Below are positions 53,088-61,740 of a stretch of DNA of 64,000 nucleotides, piece by piece. The notes under the pieces are model-generated. The model searched no databases, had not been told where the DNA came from, and worked only from the letters and a program-made list of their open reading frames with translations. The stretch spans positions 930,001 to 994,000 of the forward strand of contig NZ_JACHIJ010000001.1 in assembly GCF_014203115.1 (NCBI RefSeq), read 5' to 3'. The DNA comes from Afipia massiliensis. GTDB lineage: Bacteria > Pseudomonadota > Alphaproteobacteria > Rhizobiales > Xanthobacteraceae. The translations under genes and the position numbers were made by a program. How positions within the stretch are numbered: position 1 is the stretch's first letter; every line of letters begins with the position of its first letter.

Positions 53088-54746
53088 TCATTCTCCTGGC
53101 TGCAGAGCGGGAGCAGCCACCGAACGCGGCACCGGGCGATCCTTGGCGCGCTCTTCCTCCGGCTGGTTCGAGGTGCGGATGGTCATCCAGATGTTGTAGC
53201 TGCCGATCAGCGCGCCGATCAGAAACATGAGGCCACCGATCGCGCGCGCGATGTAATAGGGATGCATCGCCGTGACTGTTTCAATGAACGAATAGGCAAG
53301 TGTGCCGCTGTCGTTGTAGGTCCGCCACATCAATCCCTGGATGATGCCGGAATTCCACATCGCAAAGACGTAGACGAGCGTCCCGCCAAGCGCGAGCCAG
53401 AAGTGCGCCTCGACCAGCCGGGACGAATACATCTGTTTCCTGTTCCAGAGCCATGGCACGGAGGCATAGATCGATCCAAACGTGATCATCGCGACCCAGC
53501 CCAGCGCGCCCGCATGCACATGCCCCACGGTCCAGTCGGTGTAGTGCGACAACGAGTTCACCGAGCGGATCGCCATGAACGAACCTTCAAACGTGGAAAG
53601 CCCGTAGAACACTGCGGCCATCATCATGAAGCGCAGCGTCGCATCGTCGCGCACCTTCTGCCAGGCACCGTTCAGCGTCAGCAGCGCATTCGCCGCTGAT
53701 GCCCAGGAGGGCACGAGAAGCATGACCGAAAAGGTCATGCCGAGCGTCTGAACCCAATGCGGCAACGCCGTATAATGCAGGTGGTGCGAACCCGCCCACA
53801 TGTACATAAAGGTGATGCCCCAGAAACTGATAATGGACAGGCGGTAGGAAAAAATCGGCCGTCCGGCGCGGACCGGCATGTAGTAATACATCATGCCTAG
53901 AAAGCCGGAGGTCAGGAAGAAAGCCACGGCGTTGTGGCCGTACCACCATTGCGTCATCGCATCCTGGACACCCGAGAAGGCCGAATAACTCTTGGCGTGT
54001 CCGAGCGACACCGGCACGGCGAGGTTGTTGACGATGTGCAGGATGGCGACGACCAGGATAAAGGCCATGTAGTACCAGTTGGAGACGTAGATGTGCGGCT
54101 CCTTCCGGCGGGCAAGCGTGCGCAGGTAGATCGCGAAGTAGACGATCCACACAACCACCAGCCAGATGTCCGCATACCACTCCGGCTCCGCGTACTCCTT
54201 CGACTGCGTGACACCCATGAGGTAGCCCGACGCAGCGATCACGCAGAACAGGTTGTATCCAAGCAGTACAAACCAGGGACTTAGCTGATCTGGCAATCGC
54301 GCCCGCGAGGTCCGCTGGAGAACGTAAAGCGAGGTTGCGATCAGGGCGTTGCCGCCGAAGCCGAAAATGACGCCCGACGTGTGAACAGGACGCAATCGCC
54401 CGAAGCTCGACCACGCCGCGTCGAAGGTCAGGTTCGGATAGGCAAGCTGCCAGGCGACCCAGTCGCCGACGAACATGCCGACGACGGCCCACACCATCGC
54501 CAGTACAATTCCGACCTTGGTGGGATCGTCGTAGTAGCGCTCGAGCCGATCCGGCGAAGGCTCCGGATCGTAATAGCGCGAAATGACGACAAAGATGCCT
54601 GCGAGGGCGGCGATCATGACGATGGCTCCATGAACGCCCAATGGATCATCGTGTCCGACGACCGCCATAGCGAGGCCGCCCACTGCCAGAAGCAAAAACA
54701 GAACGAGGGCGTTCTGACGCTCGGACTTTGTTAGCTGGGCAATCAT
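53088..54746 (-). CDS. ccoN: CcoN, catalytic subunit I of cbb3 cytochrome oxidase
   Basis: This 552-aa haem-copper oxidase subunit has about 12-14 membrane helices; it reduces O2 with high affinity and pumps protons. Conserved His ligands are seen in RPVHTSGVIFGFGGNAL (low-spin haem) and in AGSHHLHYTALPHWVQ (CuB), with WWYGHNAVAFFLTSGFLG and WTVGHVHAGALGWV further along. The first gene of ccoNOQP. A TTGC-N6-GCAA box lies 73 bp upstream at 54819-54834, the position expected for FixK activation. Confidence 0.97.
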   Translation of the reverse strand: MIAQLTKSERQNALVLFLLLAVGGLAMAVVGHDDPLGVHGAIVMIAALAGIFVVISRYYDPEPSPDRLERYYDDPTKVGIVLAMVWAVVGMFVGDWVAWQLAYPNLTFDAAWSSFGRLRPVHTSGVIFGFGGNALIATSLYVLQRTSRARLPDQLSPWFVLLGYNLFCVIAASGYLMGVTQSKEYAEPEWYADIWLVVVWIVYFAIYLRTLARRKEPHIYVSNWYYMAFILVVAILHIVNNLAVPVSLGHAKSYSAFSGVQDAMTQWWYGHNAVAFFLTSGFLGMMYYYMPVRAGRPIFSYRLSIISFWGITFMYMWAGSHHLHYTALPHWVQTLGMTFSVMLLVPSWASAANALLTLNGAWQKVRDDATLRFMMMAAVFYGLSTFEGSFMAIRSVNSLSHYTDWTVGHVHAGALGWVAMITFGSIYASVPWLWNRKQMYSSRLVEAHFWLALGGTLVYVFAMWNSGIIQGLMWRTYNDSGTLAYSFIETVTAMHPYYIARAIGGLMFLIGALIGSYNIWMTIRTSNQPEEERAKDRPVPRSVAAPALQPGE

Positions 54747-55182
54747 CTATCTATCCTGATCGTGAGAAAGCCGAATCGTCATAGCGAAGACGGGATACCG
54801 AAAACAAAGCAGCAGCATTTTGCGAAAACGCAAAGAAACAGGCGGCACGATTAGAGAATGCTGACCCATGGTCTCAAACACGGCTGGAAAACACCGGGTT
54901 GAGAGCCTCAGAGACGCAAGAAGTGAGGCGTAAGATGAGAGTGTATGCCCGATTGCGACAGCGGAACGAGCGCCTCTCCAAAGGGACTTTGGTGTCGTCG
55001 GAATATGAAGCGTCAAGGTTGCAGGTCCCGCCTGAAGCTGATCGACCACCCGATGAAGGTGAAGAGGTGCACCAGCACTGCCAAGGATTAACGGAGATCG
55101 GCCCCGATGGAATTTCCCGATCTCTACATCAGGGACCGCGCGGAAAATCGAACTGAGATCGGTCAGTTGAGGGCGCACTCGT
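54747..55182. other. intergenic region between fixK and ccoN
   Basis: 436 bp containing the ccoN promoter. A minus-strand frame and a plus-strand frame cross most of it, but neither has a ribosome-binding site or a family I recognise, and the minus-strand one ends exactly at ccoN. I treat it as non-coding, possibly with a decayed gene. The only firm element is the box at 54819-54834. Confidence 0.5.
54819..54834 (-). promoter_or_regulatory. FixK-type box upstream of ccoN (TTGC-N6-GCAA; also NnrR-like)
   Basis: The perfect palindrome TTTGCG-AAAA-CGCAAA is centred at 54826.5, 80 bp before the ccoN ATG. A start of transcription about 41 bp downstream would leave a leader of about 40 nt. The core fits the Bradyrhizobium FixK2 consensus TTG(A/C)-N6-(T/G)CAA, and equally the NnrR-type box TTGCG-N4-CGCAA of nitric-oxide regulators. 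FixK is the nearer candidate (gene at 55183). Confidence 0.7.
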
Positions 55183-55851
55183 TTACGAATCAAGCTTGCG
55201 AAGCTCCCGCATATTGGTGAGCTTCACCCGCCGCGCACTCGTCAGCGCGATCGCAGCCTGATCTTCCAGAAGTGTCAGCGTTCGTGACACCGTCTCGATG
55301 GTGAGGCCCAGATAATCAGCAATATCCTGCCGCGACATGGGCAAGTCGATCGAGCCAGCACCCGCCGTACGATCGACCATCTCAAGAAGAAAGGACGCGA
55401 CCCGTTCCTGCGCATTGCGCACCAGCAGCAGCACATGCTTCTGCGCGCGCTGTAACTCACGCGCCGTCAATGCCAAGAGCGCATGCGTGATCTTGATGTC
55501 GTCTCGGGCAAGGTCGGATAACGAGCTGCGCTTGATCGCGGAGACAGTCGCGTTGCAGATCGCTTCCGCGGACAACTGATGCGCTGTGCCGATCTCCAGA
55601 CCGAAGATATCGCCCGGCAAATAGAACGCGCCGATCTGGCGACGCCCGTCGCTCAGGATCTTGTAGGTACGCACCGCACCGCTCACGACCTGATAGAGAT
55701 ACTCGGCGTCCTCACCCTCGCCGAAGATTTCCGAGTTCCGATTATAGAGCATCGGCGCCCCGATCTGTGCGACCGGCAAGACCAGCGGATCAGTGTTTGC
55801 GAACTCAGAACTGGCCTGCGAATGACTGGCAATCCCTGCGGCGGCGAACAT
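55183..55851 (-). CDS. fixK: FixK, Crp/Fnr-family activator
   Basis: This 222-aa regulator has a cNMP-like beta-roll (about 25-135) and a Crp-type winged helix (about 160-215). It lacks the N-terminal Cys cluster of FNR, so it does not itself sense O2 through an Fe-S centre, and it has no cAMP-pocket Arg. The recognition helix TIETVSRTL contains the Glu-x2-Ser-Arg used to read TTGA-type half-sites. Its neighbours fixLJ and ccoN fit the cascade FixL-FixJ-FixK. The ATG at 55851 faces fixL divergently, so the FixJ-dependent fixK promoter should lie at 55,852-55,999. Confidence 0.88.
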   Translation of the reverse strand: MFAAAGIASHSQASSEFANTDPLVLPVAQIGAPMLYNRNSEIFGEGEDAEYLYQVVSGAVRTYKILSDGRRQIGAFYLPGDIFGLEIGTAHQLSAEAICNATVSAIKRSSLSDLARDDIKITHALLALTARELQRAQKHVLLLVRNAQERVASFLLEMVDRTAGAGSIDLPMSRQDIADYLGLTIETVSRTLTLLEDQAAIALTSARRVKLTNMRELRKLDS

Positions 55852-55999
55852 AGCGACCTTCCCGTTGATGGATGACAGCTACGGCAGCCTCGGACTTTGC
55901 GAAATCCGGATATTGCTCTTAAGGATAGTTCCTGAGGTCTCGGGCCAGCAAAAACGGACGACCCGGAAAAGTGATTTTCTGCCGTTGAAACAAATAGTT

Positions 56000-57517
56000 A
56001 TGCGCAGCGACAATCTGGAAAGACATCTGTCTAACAAGGCACGTTCGCTGCGCGGCCGCTATGGGATTGCGCTGACGGCGGTCGCCCTGTCCGCCGCTGC
56101 ATGGTTCGCCCTCAACCTTGTCGTTAAAAGCACGACACTGATTTTTCTCTTCGTACCGGCGATCCTGGTATCGAGCGCCCTGGGTGGTATCCTTCCAGGG
56201 TTGCTGGCGACGCTGCTGTCCCTGCTGATCGCCGTGAGTCTTGATCACGTGCTGGCGTCCGGACAACGCGACATCGTCGGCACCGCGATTTTCACGGCGG
56301 TCAGCCTAGGCATCTGCTATTGGGGCGACCAGCTCTACCGTAACCGGCGCATGGCCGCACAAGTGACGGAAGAGCTTCTCGCCACGACAGAGGACCTTCG
56401 CGCGCGCGAAGCCCATGTCAACTCGATCCTGCAAACAGTGCCTGACGCAATGATCGTGATCAGCGAACGGGGCATTATCCGATCGTTCAGCAGTGCCGCG
56501 GAACGGCTGTTCGGCTATTCCGCCGAGGAGGTGATCGGATCGAATGTGAAGCGCCTGATGCCGGAGCCATATCGCGTCCAGCACGACGGCTATCTCGACC
56601 GCTATCTGGGGACCGGCGAAAAGCGGATCATCGGTATCGGCCGCATCGTCGTCGCCGAGCGCAAGGATGGCTCGACCTTTCCCATCGAACTTGCTGTCGG
56701 CGAAATGAACTCCGGCGGCAGACGCTTCTTCACAGGCTTCATCCGCGATTTAAGCGAACGCCAGCAAACCGAAGCGCGCCTGCAGGAGTTGCAGACCGAA
56801 CTGATCCACATTTCTCGCCTCAGTGCGATGGGCGAAATGGCCTCCGCACTGGCGCACGAACTCAATCAGCCACTGTCGGCAATCGCCAACTACATGATGG
56901 GATCGCGGCGCCTCCTGGAAGGACAGACCGACGAGACCTCTCGCCTGGTACGAGACGCAATGGACAAGGCCGGGGAGCAATCGCTCCGCGCCGGACAAAT
57001 CATCCGCCGCTTGAGGGATTTCGTCGCACGCGGCGAGAGCGACAAACGAGTCGAAAGTCTGACGAAGCTGATCGAGGAGGCAAGCGCCCTCGCCCTGGTC
57101 GGCGTCAAGGAGCATGGTGTGCGGGTGATCTTCCGGCTCGATCCGTCGATCGACCGGGTGATCGCCGATCGGGTCCAGATTCAACAGGTGGTTCTGAATT
57201 TGATTCGCAATGCAATCGAGGCGATGGAGGGCCTGCCGCGCCGGGAACTGGTCATTACAAGCGAGCCCGGCGATGACGGCATGGTCACAATCAGCATCGC
57301 AGACACCGGATCTGGTTTGGCCCCGGAAATCCTGCCCAAACTGTTTGAACCGTTCATCAGCACCAAGGCAAACGGCATGGGGGTCGGATTGTCGATTTCA
57401 CGGACGATCATCGAGGCACATGGCGGTACGATCTCGGCACGGCCCAATGAAGGCGGCGGCACGGTGTTTCGCCTGACGCTGCGATCGCTGAAGGATGGAG
57501 AAGACGATGCAACATGA
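56000..57517 (+). CDS. fixL: FixL, haem-PAS oxygen-sensing histidine kinase
   Basis: This 505-aa sensor autophosphorylates at low O2 and phosphorylates FixJ. N-terminal membrane helices (about 22-105) are followed by a PAS domain with the FixL haem pocket [21 protein letters not shown]195 is the haem ligand, and R201 and R215 match the O2-responsive arginines. The kinase has H286 in [10 protein letters not shown], the N-box [10 protein letters not shown], and the G-boxes DTGSGLAP and GMGVGLSI. These residues sit at a constant offset of five from the Bradyrhizobium FixL numbering. ATG 56000 gives the family length; an earlier ATG at 55865 would add 45 residues. It overlaps fixJ by 11 nt. Confidence 0.95.
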   Translation: MRSDNLERHLSNKARSLRGRYGIALTAVALSAAAWFALNLVVKSTTLIFLFVPAILVSSALGGILPGLLATLLSLLIAVSLDHVLASGQRDIVGTAIFTAVSLGICYWGDQLYRNRRMAAQVTEELLATTEDLRAREAHVNSILQTVPDAMIVISERGIIRSFSSAAERLFGYSAEEVIGSNVKRLMPEPYRVQHDGYLDRYLGTGEKRIIGIGRIVVAERKDGSTFPIELAVGEMNSGGRRFFTGFIRDLSERQQTEARLQELQTELIHISRLSAMGEMASALAHELNQPLSAIANYMMGSRRLLEGQTDETSRLVRDAMDKAGEQSLRAGQIIRRLRDFVARGESDKRVESLTKLIEEASALALVGVKEHGVRVIFRLDPSIDRVIADRVQIQQVVLNLIRNAIEAMEGLPRRELVITSEPGDDGMVTISIADTGSGLAPEILPKLFEPFISTKANGMGVGLSISRTIIEAHGGTISARPNEGGGTVFRLTLRSLKDGEDDAT

Positions 57518-58127
57518 CGCGACAGTGCACGTTATTGACGACGACCAAGCTGTGCGCGAATCGCTTGCGTTCCTGCTCCAGAGCGTTCGCATTCCGGCCG
57601 TGGTTCATGAGTCCGCATCATCGTTCCTCACATCGCTCACGACGGGACAGAACGGATGCATCATCACCGACATTCGCATGCCCGACATCAGCGGAATCGA
57701 TCTCCTGCGCCGCATCAAGGACCTCAATGTCCCGATGCCCGTGATCGTCATCACCGGGCACGGCGACGTCCCGCTCGCCGTCGAGGCGATGAAGCTGGGC
57801 GCGTTCGATTTCCTGGAAAAGCCGTTCGACGATGAGGCGATGATCACCACCGTCCGGCTCGCGCTCAACCGCGCCAAACAAGCCGAGAAGGCGAGCGCGG
57901 ATCGCGCAGACCTTGGCAAGCGCATCACCTCGCTATCGAGCCGAGAGCGAGACGTGCTCAACGGCCTGATTGCGGGGCATTCCAACAAGGTCATTGCCGC
58001 AAATCTCTCGATCAGCCCGCGCACGGTGGAGATATATCGGGCGAACGTCATGACCAAGATGCAGGCGGAGAGCTTGTCCGAACTGGTCCGCATGGCGATC
58101 ACCGCGGGATTGGCCGGCTCAGACTGA
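57507..58127 (+). CDS. fixJ: FixJ, response regulator
   Basis: This 206-aa protein has an N-terminal receiver with phosphoacceptor D55 (IITDIRMPD), the switch Thr in [10 protein letters not shown] and Lys in LEKPFDD. A C-terminal LuxR-type helix-turn-helix (about 140-200; [42 protein letters not shown]) follows. Phosphorylated by FixL, it activates fixK. The ATG at 57507 with GGAG upstream is used. It overlaps the end of fixL by 11 nt. Confidence 0.95.
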   Translation: MQHDATVHVIDDDQAVRESLAFLLQSVRIPAVVHESASSFLTSLTTGQNGCIITDIRMPDISGIDLLRRIKDLNVPMPVIVITGHGDVPLAVEAMKLGAFDFLEKPFDDEAMITTVRLALNRAKQAEKASADRADLGKRITSLSSRERDVLNGLIAGHSNKVIAANLSISPRTVEIYRANVMTKMQAESLSELVRMAITAGLAGSD

Positions 58128-58142
58128 TCCCGATCCGGAATT

Positions 58143-58156
58143 TTGACACAGATCAA
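58143..58156 (+). promoter_or_regulatory. FixK/FNR box TTGAC-N4-ATCAA
   Basis: TTGAC-ACAG-ATCAA lies in the gap after fixJ and before the stand-alone receiver. It matches TTGA-N6-TCAA exactly. Centred at 58149.5, it would place a transcription start near 58,191. The receiver gene therefore has its own FixK-dependent promoter, and its translation start should be downstream of that point. Confidence 0.75.
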
Positions 58157-58237
58157 GACGACTATCACGCGGATGTGGCGTATGAATTGATCGCCGGACC
58201 AAACGCGGCGCAGTTGACCGGTCGCCACATGGGACAG

Positions 58238-58606
58238 ATGGACATCGCCGCTCCGAAGACGATCCTCGTCGTGGACGACGATGCGGCACTGCGCAACTCC
58301 CTGGAATTCAGTCTTGGCATCGAGGGTTACGACGTTCGCGCTTACGCCAGCGGATCCGCGTTGCTCGCCGAGGCCGACTTCCCGGAAAGCGGATGCATGA
58401 TCATCGATCAACGTCTGCCCGACATTCAAGGTCTCAAGCTGATCGACGTCCTCCGTGAACGCGCGATCATGCTACCGGCGATCCTCGTGACGACGCATCC
58501 GACAAGCGCACTCCGCCGTCACGCCGCAGAGGCCAACGTGCCGATCGTCGAGAAGCCTTTCCTCACCGAAATGCTGTTTCAGCGGATCAGCGCCGCGTTC
58601 AAATAG
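58238..58606 (+). CDS. stand-alone receiver-domain protein next to fixLJ
   Basis: This 122-aa protein consists of one CheY-like receiver domain and no output domain. The acidic pocket ILVVDDDAAL, the phosphoacceptor Asp in MIIDQRLPDIQG, the Thr pair in LVTTHPTS and the Lys in VEKPFL are all present. I place the start at ATG 58238 (GGGA upstream; ATG 58229 is equally in frame), because the FixK box at 58143-58156 predicts a transcript that begins after the GTG at 58175. A single-domain receiver also follows fixLJ in Bradyrhizobium. It may drain phosphate from FixL, giving negative feedback. Confidence 0.8.
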   Translation: MDIAAPKTILVVDDDAALRNSLEFSLGIEGYDVRAYASGSALLAEADFPESGCMIIDQRLPDIQGLKLIDVLRERAIMLPAILVTTHPTSALRRHAAEANVPIVEKPFLTEMLFQRISAAFK

Positions 58607-58755
58607 CCGTATATTAGCGCACCGTCTGCAATCGCGCCGGACGGCGCAATCCTCCAAGACTCTGATCTCCGCCGGGTGAAAGTACAGAAATTACTCGGTA
58701 ATTTCCATTGAAGGCACCGTGCACAATGGCTCGCCGAGAAGGTGAAAATGAGGGC
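58607..58755. other. intergenic, weak hairpins only
   Basis: A GC-rich imperfect inverted repeat near 58,615-58,655 may end the receiver transcript. No gene is seen. Confidence 0.35.
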
Positions 58756-58780
58756 TGGTATACGATTGTTATGTATACCA
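58756..58780. promoter_or_regulatory. inverted repeat TGGTATAC-N9-GTATACCA, likely operator
   Basis: The 8-bp arms are perfect and each ends in the palindrome GTATAC, a core seen in several GntR-family operators. It lies about 160 bp before the ketopantoate reductase-like gene. No regulator gene is adjacent. Confidence 0.5.
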
Positions 58781-58801
58781 ACTTGCGCTAGACACTGGCG
58801 C

Positions 58802-58821
58802 CCCTTCCCCGAAGGGTTTTT
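58802..58821 (+). terminator. small intrinsic-terminator-like hairpin in the leader of the 58939 gene
   Basis: CCCTT pairs with AAGGG (5 bp, 5-nt loop) followed directly by five T. It is short, but the T run is unusual for this GC-rich sequence. It lies between the operator and the start codon, where it could act as an attenuator. Confidence 0.35.
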
Positions 58822-58938
58822 CCCTGTGACGTTAGGTCTGGCCTCGCCGTGCCTTTGCCCAGGCAGGATTTCTAATGTGGTGGACCTTCCCAGCCTGGCT
58901 TCGATCGAGGCGTTAAGGCAAATTTTGGACGAGAGAGC

Positions 58939-60000
58939 ATGGCGCGCAATATTCTGATTCTTGGAGCCTCGTATGGCTCACTGCTGGCAACAAAGCTGCT
59001 GATGGCTGGTCACAACGTGACCCTGGTTTGCCGGACGAAGACTGCAGAGCTCATCAACCGCGAGGGTACCGAGGTTCGCATCAAGTTGCGTGATGAGCCG
59101 GCGCACCGCTCAATCTTTTCACGCGATCTGCCCGGGAAGCTGGACGCGACCTCGCCCGACAAGGTCGACCTTTCCCGTTATGAGCTGGTTGCTCTTGCCA
59201 TGCAGGAGCCGCAATACACCAACCACACGATCCGCGTTCTGATGATCAAAATCGCCGCGGCGAACTTGCCTTGTCTTTCGATCATGAACATGCCGCCCCT
59301 GCCCTATCTCAAGCGGATTCAGGGACTGGCGGGCATGGACCTCGAAGAGGCCTACACCAATGCGCAGGTATGGGAACGGTTCAAGCCGGGACTGGTGACG
59401 CTTTGCTCGCCTGATCCGCAGGCCTTCCGTCCGCCGGAAGAAGCGGCGAATGTCCTGCACGTGGGCCTGCCGACAAACTTCAAGGCCGCGACATTTGAAG
59501 ATGAAGCTCACAACAAGTTGCTGCGCGAGCTGGAAGCGGACATCGACGCGGTGAGGCTGGACGGCCAGGACGTCCCCGTGAAGCTCAAAGTGTTCGATTC
59601 GCTTTTCGTCCCGCTGGCGAAATGGTCGATGCTGCTGACCGGGAATTACCGCTGCATCACGCCGAGCGACCCTCAGCCGATCCGCGATGCGGTGCACGGT
59701 GACTTGGCACTCTCAAAGTCGATCTACACGCATGTTGATGCGATCGCCCTGCGTCTGGGCGCTGATCCGCAGGATCAGGTACCTTTCGAGAAATATGCCA
59801 AAGCGGCGGAAAGCCTTCTCAAGCCCTCGTCTGCAGCGCGTGCGGTGGCCAGCGGTGCGCCGTTCATTGAGCGGGTCGATCTGCTGGTGAAGTTGATCTC
59901 GCATCAGCTGGGCATGCCCAATGCTGAAATCGACCGCACTGTCCAAGTCGTTGATCAAAAACTCAGCGAGAAGATCGTGGTCGGTGGATCGAGCGCATAA
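58939..60000 (+). CDS. ketopantoate reductase-family NAD(P)-binding protein
   Basis: This 353-aa protein begins with a Rossmann motif (ILILGASYGSLLATKLLMAGHNVTLVCRT) and has the length and two-domain outline of the 2-dehydropantoate 2-reductase (ApbA/PanE) superfamily. The catalytic Lys-Asn-Glu set of true PanE is not obvious: the segment NYRCITPSDPQPIRDAVHGD sits where the C-terminal helical domain begins. It is therefore more likely an uncharacterised dehydrogenase of the superfamily, perhaps an opine dehydrogenase-like enzyme. It is transcribed alone towards the ABC importer operon and may act on its substrate. Confidence 0.7.
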   Translation: MARNILILGASYGSLLATKLLMAGHNVTLVCRTKTAELINREGTEVRIKLRDEPAHRSIFSRDLPGKLDATSPDKVDLSRYELVALAMQEPQYTNHTIRVLMIKIAAANLPCLSIMNMPPLPYLKRIQGLAGMDLEEAYTNAQVWERFKPGLVTLCSPDPQAFRPPEEAANVLHVGLPTNFKAATFEDEAHNKLLRELEADIDAVRLDGQDVPVKLKVFDSLFVPLAKWSMLLTGNYRCITPSDPQPIRDAVHGDLALSKSIYTHVDAIALRLGADPQDQVPFEKYAKAAESLLKPSSAARAVASGAPFIERVDLLVKLISHQLGMPNAEIDRTVQVVDQKLSEKIVVGGSSA

Positions 60001-60157
60001 ACAAGCGGTTGGGCCAATTCAGTTCGACGAACGGCTGGGCTTGGCATCGTCGCAGGTGTCGCCGATCGCATGGTCGGCATCCCGCACGTTAAAACTTTAC
60101 GTTGCAGGGCCTTCAGGCTCGGCGTTTGGCCGAGCTGAAGTTTTGCCCTCATACTGG

Positions 60158-60928
60158 TTAGATTGCGAGGACTTCACCAATCCGCCCGCGAATGATCTCC
60201 CGCTCCTCAGGCCCGATCGCCGTCGCAAAGCTCACGTCATATGCGATCATTGCCGGCCGCTTCAGAACCACGATGCGATCGCCAATTTCCAGCGCCTCGC
60301 CGATGTTATGCGTGATGAACACCGCCGTCTTTCCATTTTCCTTGACGAGTTTCACAAACTCCGCCCGCAACCGAGTGGCGGTCATTTCGTCGAGCGCGGA
60401 AAACGGCTCGTCGCAAAGAAGAATGCTCGCATTCGTGGCAAATGCGCGGGCTATCGAAACACGCTGACGCATGCCGCCGGAAAGAGCGTGTGGATAATCG
60501 TTCTCGTGACCTTCCAGCCCCAGTTTCGTCAACCAGAGCTGCGCTGTTGCTCGACGCTCAGCCACTGGTGTATCGAGCATCTCAAGACCTAATTCGACGT
60601 TTTGAATCGCCGTTCGCCATGGCAAGAGCCGATCGTTCTGAAAGACGATCGCAATCTTTCCACGAAACGAGTCAAAGTCTGAAAAGGGATTGCGCCCGCT
60701 GACCCGAACGTCGCCGCTGGTCGGCTCGGTCAGACCCGCAATCATATTGAAGATCGTCGACTTGCCGCAGCCTGTCTTGCCGAGGATAGCCAGCATCTCG
60801 CCGGACTTGACGTCAAGGTTGATCCGATCGACGGCGCGATAGCCACCTTTCGAACCCTCTTTGCCAAAAACCTTTGAGACGTTACCCAGATGGATCGCAG
60901 GCGTTGTCGTCTCGATGGTAGCACTCAT
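60158..60928 (-). CDS. ABC transporter ATP-binding protein, NitT/TauT type
   Basis: This 256-aa ATPase has Walker A GKTGCGKST (first Gly-x4-Gly-Lys-Ser form), Q-loop VFQNDRLLPWRTA, signature LSGGMRQRVS, Walker B ILLCDEPFSALDE and H-loop FITHNIGEA. It is complete. The ATG at 60928 overlaps the permease stop by 4 nt; the longer frame to 61030 has no family similarity. It is the last gene of the CoxG-like/hydrolase/ABC operon. Confidence 0.92.
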   Translation of the reverse strand: MSATIETTTPAIHLGNVSKVFGKEGSKGGYRAVDRINLDVKSGEMLAILGKTGCGKSTIFNMIAGLTEPTSGDVRVSGRNPFSDFDSFRGKIAIVFQNDRLLPWRTAIQNVELGLEMLDTPVAERRATAQLWLTKLGLEGHENDYPHALSGGMRQRVSIARAFATNASILLCDEPFSALDEMTATRLRAEFVKLVKENGKTAVFITHNIGEALEIGDRIVVLKRPAMIAYDVSFATAIGPEEREIIRGRIGEVLAI

Positions 60929-61740
60929 ATTGCACGCTCCGAAACAGCCCGATAGCGGAAGGCCACATTCTCGATCAGAGTCAGCGCCGCCTGGACGATC
61001 AAAACAAAGAAAACCAACTGCAGAGTCCAAGCCAACGCACCTGCCATATCAAACAATTGCTGCTGCTGGAGCAATTGATATCCTACTCCTCCCGTCGCAC
61101 CGACAAGCTCCGCCACCACAACGACGCGCGACGCATTACCGAGATTCACCTTCCACGCCGTCAGAATGTCGGGAAGAACCGCAGGAGCAATCATGACCCG
61201 GAACAGCTTCCTCCGCGTGGGGCGGAAACTAAACACCATTTCCATCAAATCCTTGGACATTGCGCGCAACGCGCCAAGAACCTGAAACGCGAAGGCGGGA
61301 AGAGTGGTCATGACCATGATGAAGAAAATGCGAAACTCGACCCCGTGAAACCAGATGATGGCGAACACGACCCACGAAAGCGCGGGGATGCCCTGGAACA
61401 GCGTCAGAATTGGCGACAGGAATTTATCGACGGCTGGCGACCGCGCCATCAGCAAGGCGAGCACGCCGCCAATAACAAAGGCTCCTGCCAGTCCTGCGAG
61501 AATCCGCAAGACCGTCGCGAGGACGTCTGCAAACAAAACTCCGCTGGAGAGAATATCCAGGCAACGCCAGAAAACATCGATCAGCGACGGAAACAGGAAA
61601 CGCGGAAAGAACAACGAGGCGAACTGCCATAGCGCAATGACCACCACAAACGGGAGGACAGACATGCCCAGGCGCTTTGCCGCCGACAGCATGCGTGCTG
61701 ACGGCGACAGAGAAACGTCATCTAAGGTTTGATCGCTCAC
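60925..61740 (-). CDS. ABC transporter permease, NitT/TauT type
   Basis: This 271-aa inner-membrane permease has about six helices. Its EAA-type loop differs a little from the usual (RPTRRKLFRVMIAPAVLPDILTAW). It probably forms a homodimer, as only one permease gene is present. It overlaps the ATPase and the binding-protein genes by 4 nt each. Confidence 0.9.
   Translation of the reverse strand: MSDQTLDDVSLSPSARMLSAAKRLGMSVLPFVVVIALWQFASLFFPRFLFPSLIDVFWRCLDILSSGVLFADVLATVLRILAGLAGAFVIGGVLALLMARSPAVDKFLSPILTLFQGIPALSWVVFAIIWFHGVEFRIFFIMVMTTLPAFAFQVLGALRAMSKDLMEMVFSFRPTRRKLFRVMIAPAVLPDILTAWKVNLGNASRVVVVAELVGATGGVGYQLLQQQQLFDMAGALAWTLQLVFFVLIVQAALTLIENVAFRYRAVSERAI

Noticed and set aside
54747-55193. 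148-aa minus-strand frame between fixK and ccoN
   Set aside because: It has no ribosome-binding site and no recognisable family, and it would leave no promoter space for ccoN. The FixK-type box lies inside it.
58939-60000. annotation as panE (2-dehydropantoate 2-reductase)
   Set aside because: The Rossmann start fits the superfamily, but the catalytic Lys and substrate-binding Asn/Ser positions could not be located and no pantothenate gene is near.
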